Assembly (NCBI GenBank): GCA_016946835.1
Contig: JACVTC010000137.1
Coordinates: 82,501-115,000, forward strand
From: Neocallimastix lanati (nom. inval.)
Taxonomy: Eukaryota; Neocallimastigomycota; Neocallimastigomycetes; Neocallimastigales; Neocallimastigaceae
Reading direction: 5' to 3'
Length of the DNA: 32,500 nt
Under the pieces are notes generated by a model. The model saw only the letters and a list, made by a program, of their open reading frames with translations, was not told where the DNA came from and did no database searches. The position numbers and the translations under genes were made by a program. This document shows positions 28,819 through 32,500 of this stretch, piece after piece. How positions within the stretch are numbered: the first letter of the stretch is position 1; each line of letters starts with the position of its first letter.

Positions 28819-31800
28819 TTTTTTGTATCTTTTCCATATTTAGAAAAAAAATTAGTTAATCTTTTATTTACGTACAAATATACAGACTCATTTTTCTAAA
28901 TAAATTTTTTATTTAGCCATTTTGCCACAGATTTTTTTTTTTTTTTTTTTTTTTTTTGTCATAAAGTTGTTTATTTGTTTATTATTAATGTTAAACTTTT
29001 TATCCATTGTATTTTATCTTACCAAAACTTAAAAAATTTTATTTATTTGTTATTATTGTTATTATTATTATTTGTTTGTCTATCAATAATTATCATTGAT
29101 ATATATCAGTTTGCTTTTTCAATTTATTATTATTATTTTTTTTTAAAATTATTACTATTAATGATTTTTTGTTTTATTCTTTATCCTATTTATATATATA
29201 TATATTATATAAAATAATAGCTATAAGGTAATGAATAATATTATAATAATATATAATTGAATAATATAATAATCAAAATGATTATAATTAATATATGATC
29301 GGAGTATGGAAGTAGTACTGATAATTAATAATAATCAACAATAAAATATAATAATATATAGAATAATTACAATATAAATCTTTTTAATGTAACGAAGAAA
29401 AAAGAATGTATATAAAATGTATATAAAATGTATATAATTACAATAGAATATTAAAATAATGTATAATATTTACAATAGAATATTAAAATAATGTTTAATA
29501 ATTACAATTAGAATATTAAATTAATACACATTAAATACAATATAAATTATTCATGATTATATTAAATAAAAATGTTAAGGAAACAATTAACTTTAATATA
29601 AATAAAATTTATTTATTTTTAATTCTAGATTCAACATCATTAATTTAGATTCATCATTAATGATTCATAATTAATAGTTCACATAATTATTATTAACATC
29701 AAAATTGTGACATGTAAACATATAAAGATAACCCTTTCAATTTCAATTTCAATTTTAATTTCATTTTTAAAATAAAAATTATTTTCATATTGTTCTTATT
29801 GTATATATAAAATAAAATATTTACAAATAATTCTTGTATACATTATATGTACTACATATTATTTGTTACTGTACTACATTACATTATGCATTTGTATTAC
29901 AATAGATTAATGTTGAACAGCATTAATAAATTTTATTTCTTTCATCTTTTTAGAACTCTGTTAGATCAGATGTACTAGGGAAAGTTTAAAAAAAAACAAA
30001 AATAAAAAAAAAAAAAAAACTTTTTTATTTAAATCATATTTATAATTTATTTATTTTAATATTTATAATTAAATATTTTGATATTTATATTTATATTTAT
30101 TCTTTTCATTCATTTTTAATATTTATACCATTTTATTCTATTATGTATTTTATATATTTTATAACATTAATAACAAAATAAAAATAAAAAAAGGTAAAAA
30201 ATAAAATATATATTCAAGTAAGAAACATTCATTTATTAATATCAATAGGAATAATTCATTTCTTATTTATTTAATACTTTTATGCTTTTATTTAAGTAAA
30301 AAAAAAAAAAAAAAGAATTAAGCTATCAAAGACTTTATCTAAGAATGATGCATTTAATATCCAAAAATAAAAAAAAAAAAAAAAGTAAAGGAGAAATAAT
30401 AATATTTAATTTATTTTATTTTGAAAATAAAATACAAATAAAAATAAAATAATAAAAAACTGTTAATTTAATTTTAGGTAATTTCTTTCTTTTTTTAGTT
30501 TTTATTTTTTAAACTTTTTTTATTTAAATGATTAACTTTTTTTAAAGTTTAGTTTAATTATTATAAATCATTAATAAATAAATAAATAAATAAATAAATA
30601 AATAGATAAATAAATAGATAAATAAATAAATAGATAAATAAATAAATAAATAAATATTTCTATATAATTATATTTATTTATTAATAATTTATATTTAATA
30701 TATTTATACTTAACATTTATATCTATATTTAATATATTTTTTTTTTAAAAAAAAAAACGGCATTTAAAATTAATTAAATTGCCGTTCCTTAAAATACAAA
30801 TTCATTATTTAATATAAAAAATAATTATTAAATATAATTTAAATATAATTATTATATTTTAATATAATATACTTGGTTACACAAATAATTTATAGGTGTA
30901 TAATATAATGTTAATATAAAATAAAAATTATTTAAGATACTGAATTAATATATATAAATTATATATATTTTTATATTTAAAAAAAAAAGATAATTATTAT
31001 AATTTTATATTATTATAATTTTAATTATTTAAAAAAAAATAAATTTGTCTATTATTTATTATTTTTATTTTATTATATAAAATTAGATAATTAGATACTG
31101 AATCTCTTCAATTTTATTGGTAGATAGACAATAAGGAATTTAATATGAACAATAATGAAAAGGGAAAGGATGAAATAAATTAATTAATATAAAAAATAAT
31201 ATATAAACTTTTTATGTAAGCATAAATATATTGAATTAATTTATTTTTTTATTTGCTTTAACTTTAATAAAGAAAAAAAATCATTTTAAATAAAGTTTAT
31301 TTTAATTAAAAGTTACACTAAAAATATTTTTATAGTTAACATTCAAATTTTCAAATTTAGTTATATACATTATTTATTATATATATTTAATAATATTATT
31401 TATTATATATTATTTAATTATTTTATTTGTACATATCATGTATATAATAAATATAATAATTAATTTTATATTAAATGGAATATTTTATATATTATATATT
31501 ATAAATTATATATTATATACTATTTATTATATATAATATATATTTGAAGGAACATTAAAAATAATTAATTTTTTATTTTTGTTAATTCATTGACTTTCAA
31601 CAACAACAAAAGGTCACCATTAATTTTTATTTATTTTTTTTTTTTTTAAATTTATTTATTCTTAAAATTTTTTTATTTTTAAAGTTTATTTATATTTTAA
31701 AGTTTATTTTTTTTTATGCATAAAAAAAGAAAGTTTCTAAATTTAGAATTAGACCGCAATTGATTAAGCTAAATAAAAATAAAAAAAGTTTGGTATTATT

Positions 31801-31842
31801 TATTTTATTATATATTTGTGATAGAATAATATATTAGAAAGG

Positions 31843-31874
<32 letters not shown>

Positions 31875-32500
31875 AGAAAAAGAACCAGAGAACAACCAAA
31901 AATAATCAAAAATAATATTGAAATAATATTGAAATAATAATGAAATAATAATGAAATAATAATGAAATAATAATGAAATAATAACGATATTAAAATAAAT
32001 AATAATAGATAAATAATAAAAAAAAATAAAATAAGTATTTATTATATAAATAATTGAATAAAAAAAAATTAAAATTTAAAATAAAAATTAAAATAAATAA
32101 TAATTTTATATTATTAGATTAATAAAATCAATATATTTATTATATAAGGATGATTATATTAAATTCTAATATTGATTGAAATGCTTATTAAATCCTTAAT
32201 TTTTTTTTTATATATAAAATAGAATACAATAAATACAATATATATAATATTTTTATATTGTTAATAATTGTTTAATTGTTTAATTGATATTATATAATAA
32301 TAATGAAAATAATAATAATAATAATAATGAAAATAATTAAAAATATATTAAAAATAAAATAAACAATATAAATTAACTTTTTTTTTTTTTTTTTTTTTTT
32401 TTATTTTATTATAATAATTTATTTTAGTTTCTCATATTTAATCTTTTCATTTTTATTTATTTATTTCTTCTTTTATATATATATATATTTTTCTTCTTTT
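28546..32500. other. AT-rich spacer, no gene supported
   Basis: Poly-A/T tracts and simple repeats, among them AAAATGTATAT units near 29405-29440, two TTACAATAGAATATTAAAATAATG-like copies (29449-29492), TAAA/TAGA tetranucleotides (30575-30655) and an 11-base TGAAATAATAA array (31930-31985). A 12-13 bp hairpin lies at 30756-30786. Slightly richer patches at 28700-28770 and 29950-29985 may be dead fragments, but I cannot name them. Confidence 0.7.
30756..30786. repeat. Inverted repeat AACGGCA...TGCCGTT
   Basis: Two seven-base arms, extended by TTTAA/TTAAA with one bulged base, form a compact hairpin in otherwise G/C-free DNA. It could be the end of a small inverted-repeat element or chance. 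No gene is adjacent to call it a terminator. Confidence 0.6.

Noticed and set aside
28975-29217. 80-codon + strand frame with Leu run
   Set aside because: AT-rich simple sequence with no domain, and G+C no higher than the surroundings.

Overview
The window looks like nuclear DNA from an anaerobic gut fungus (Neocallimastigomycota, of the Neocallimastix, Piromyces or Anaeromyces kind). The signs are very A+T-rich spacers full of poly-A/poly-T and simple repeats, coding islands of visibly higher G+C, AT-rich introns with GT...AG ends, enormous asparagine tracts, a gene of the DUF7918 family (known to me mainly from fungi), a yeast Snl1-like BAG protein, and an intronless transporter whose closest look-alikes, from memory, are gut bacterial. 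Dictyostelids share the AT bias and poly-Asn but fit the gene content less well. The assignment is inference; no marker gene is present.

Layout. 1-786 (-): 5' end of a gene for a membrane-anchored BAG-domain Hsp70 co-chaperone, cut by the window edge. 787-3122: spacer. 3123-3451: a 117-bp unit repeated in the 3' flank of the next gene. 3467-11227 (-): one large gene that I reconstruct with five exons and four introns. All junctions keep frame and give 2141 residues: an N-terminal DUF7918-like domain followed by a huge Asn-rich, prion-like, repeat-laden tail. 11228-21501: gene-poor desert with a decayed ankyrin-repeat gene (about 13.9-14.7 kb), a perfect 175-bp tandem duplication (17.35-17.70 kb), short dispersed MITE-like fragments and pentanucleotide arrays. 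21502-22662 (+): DMT/EamA transporter with a His-rich tail. 22663-23840: spacer.

23.85-25.77 kb is the most unusual part. A broken Hsp70 gene (- strand: end of the ATPase domain, substrate-binding beta domain, start of the lid) sits head to head with a decayed + strand array of about five segments that each resemble the Hsp70 C-terminal helical lid. 26.28-26.41 kb is an (AAAT)n array. 26.55-26.77 kb is an isolated island of much higher G+C. 26.77-27.48 kb is a possible LTR start and a decayed Ty1/Copia-type gag. 27.70-28.54 kb is a direct repeat flanking a long AATAATA-type array. 28.54-32.5 kb holds no gene that I can support.

Only three genes look intact (BAG, the DUF7918-like giant, the transporter). 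They share no evident pathway. The BAG protein would act on Hsp70, and the Hsp70-derived relics lie 23 kb away, which is probably coincidence. The rest is fossils of mobile or duplicated genes and simple-sequence DNA.
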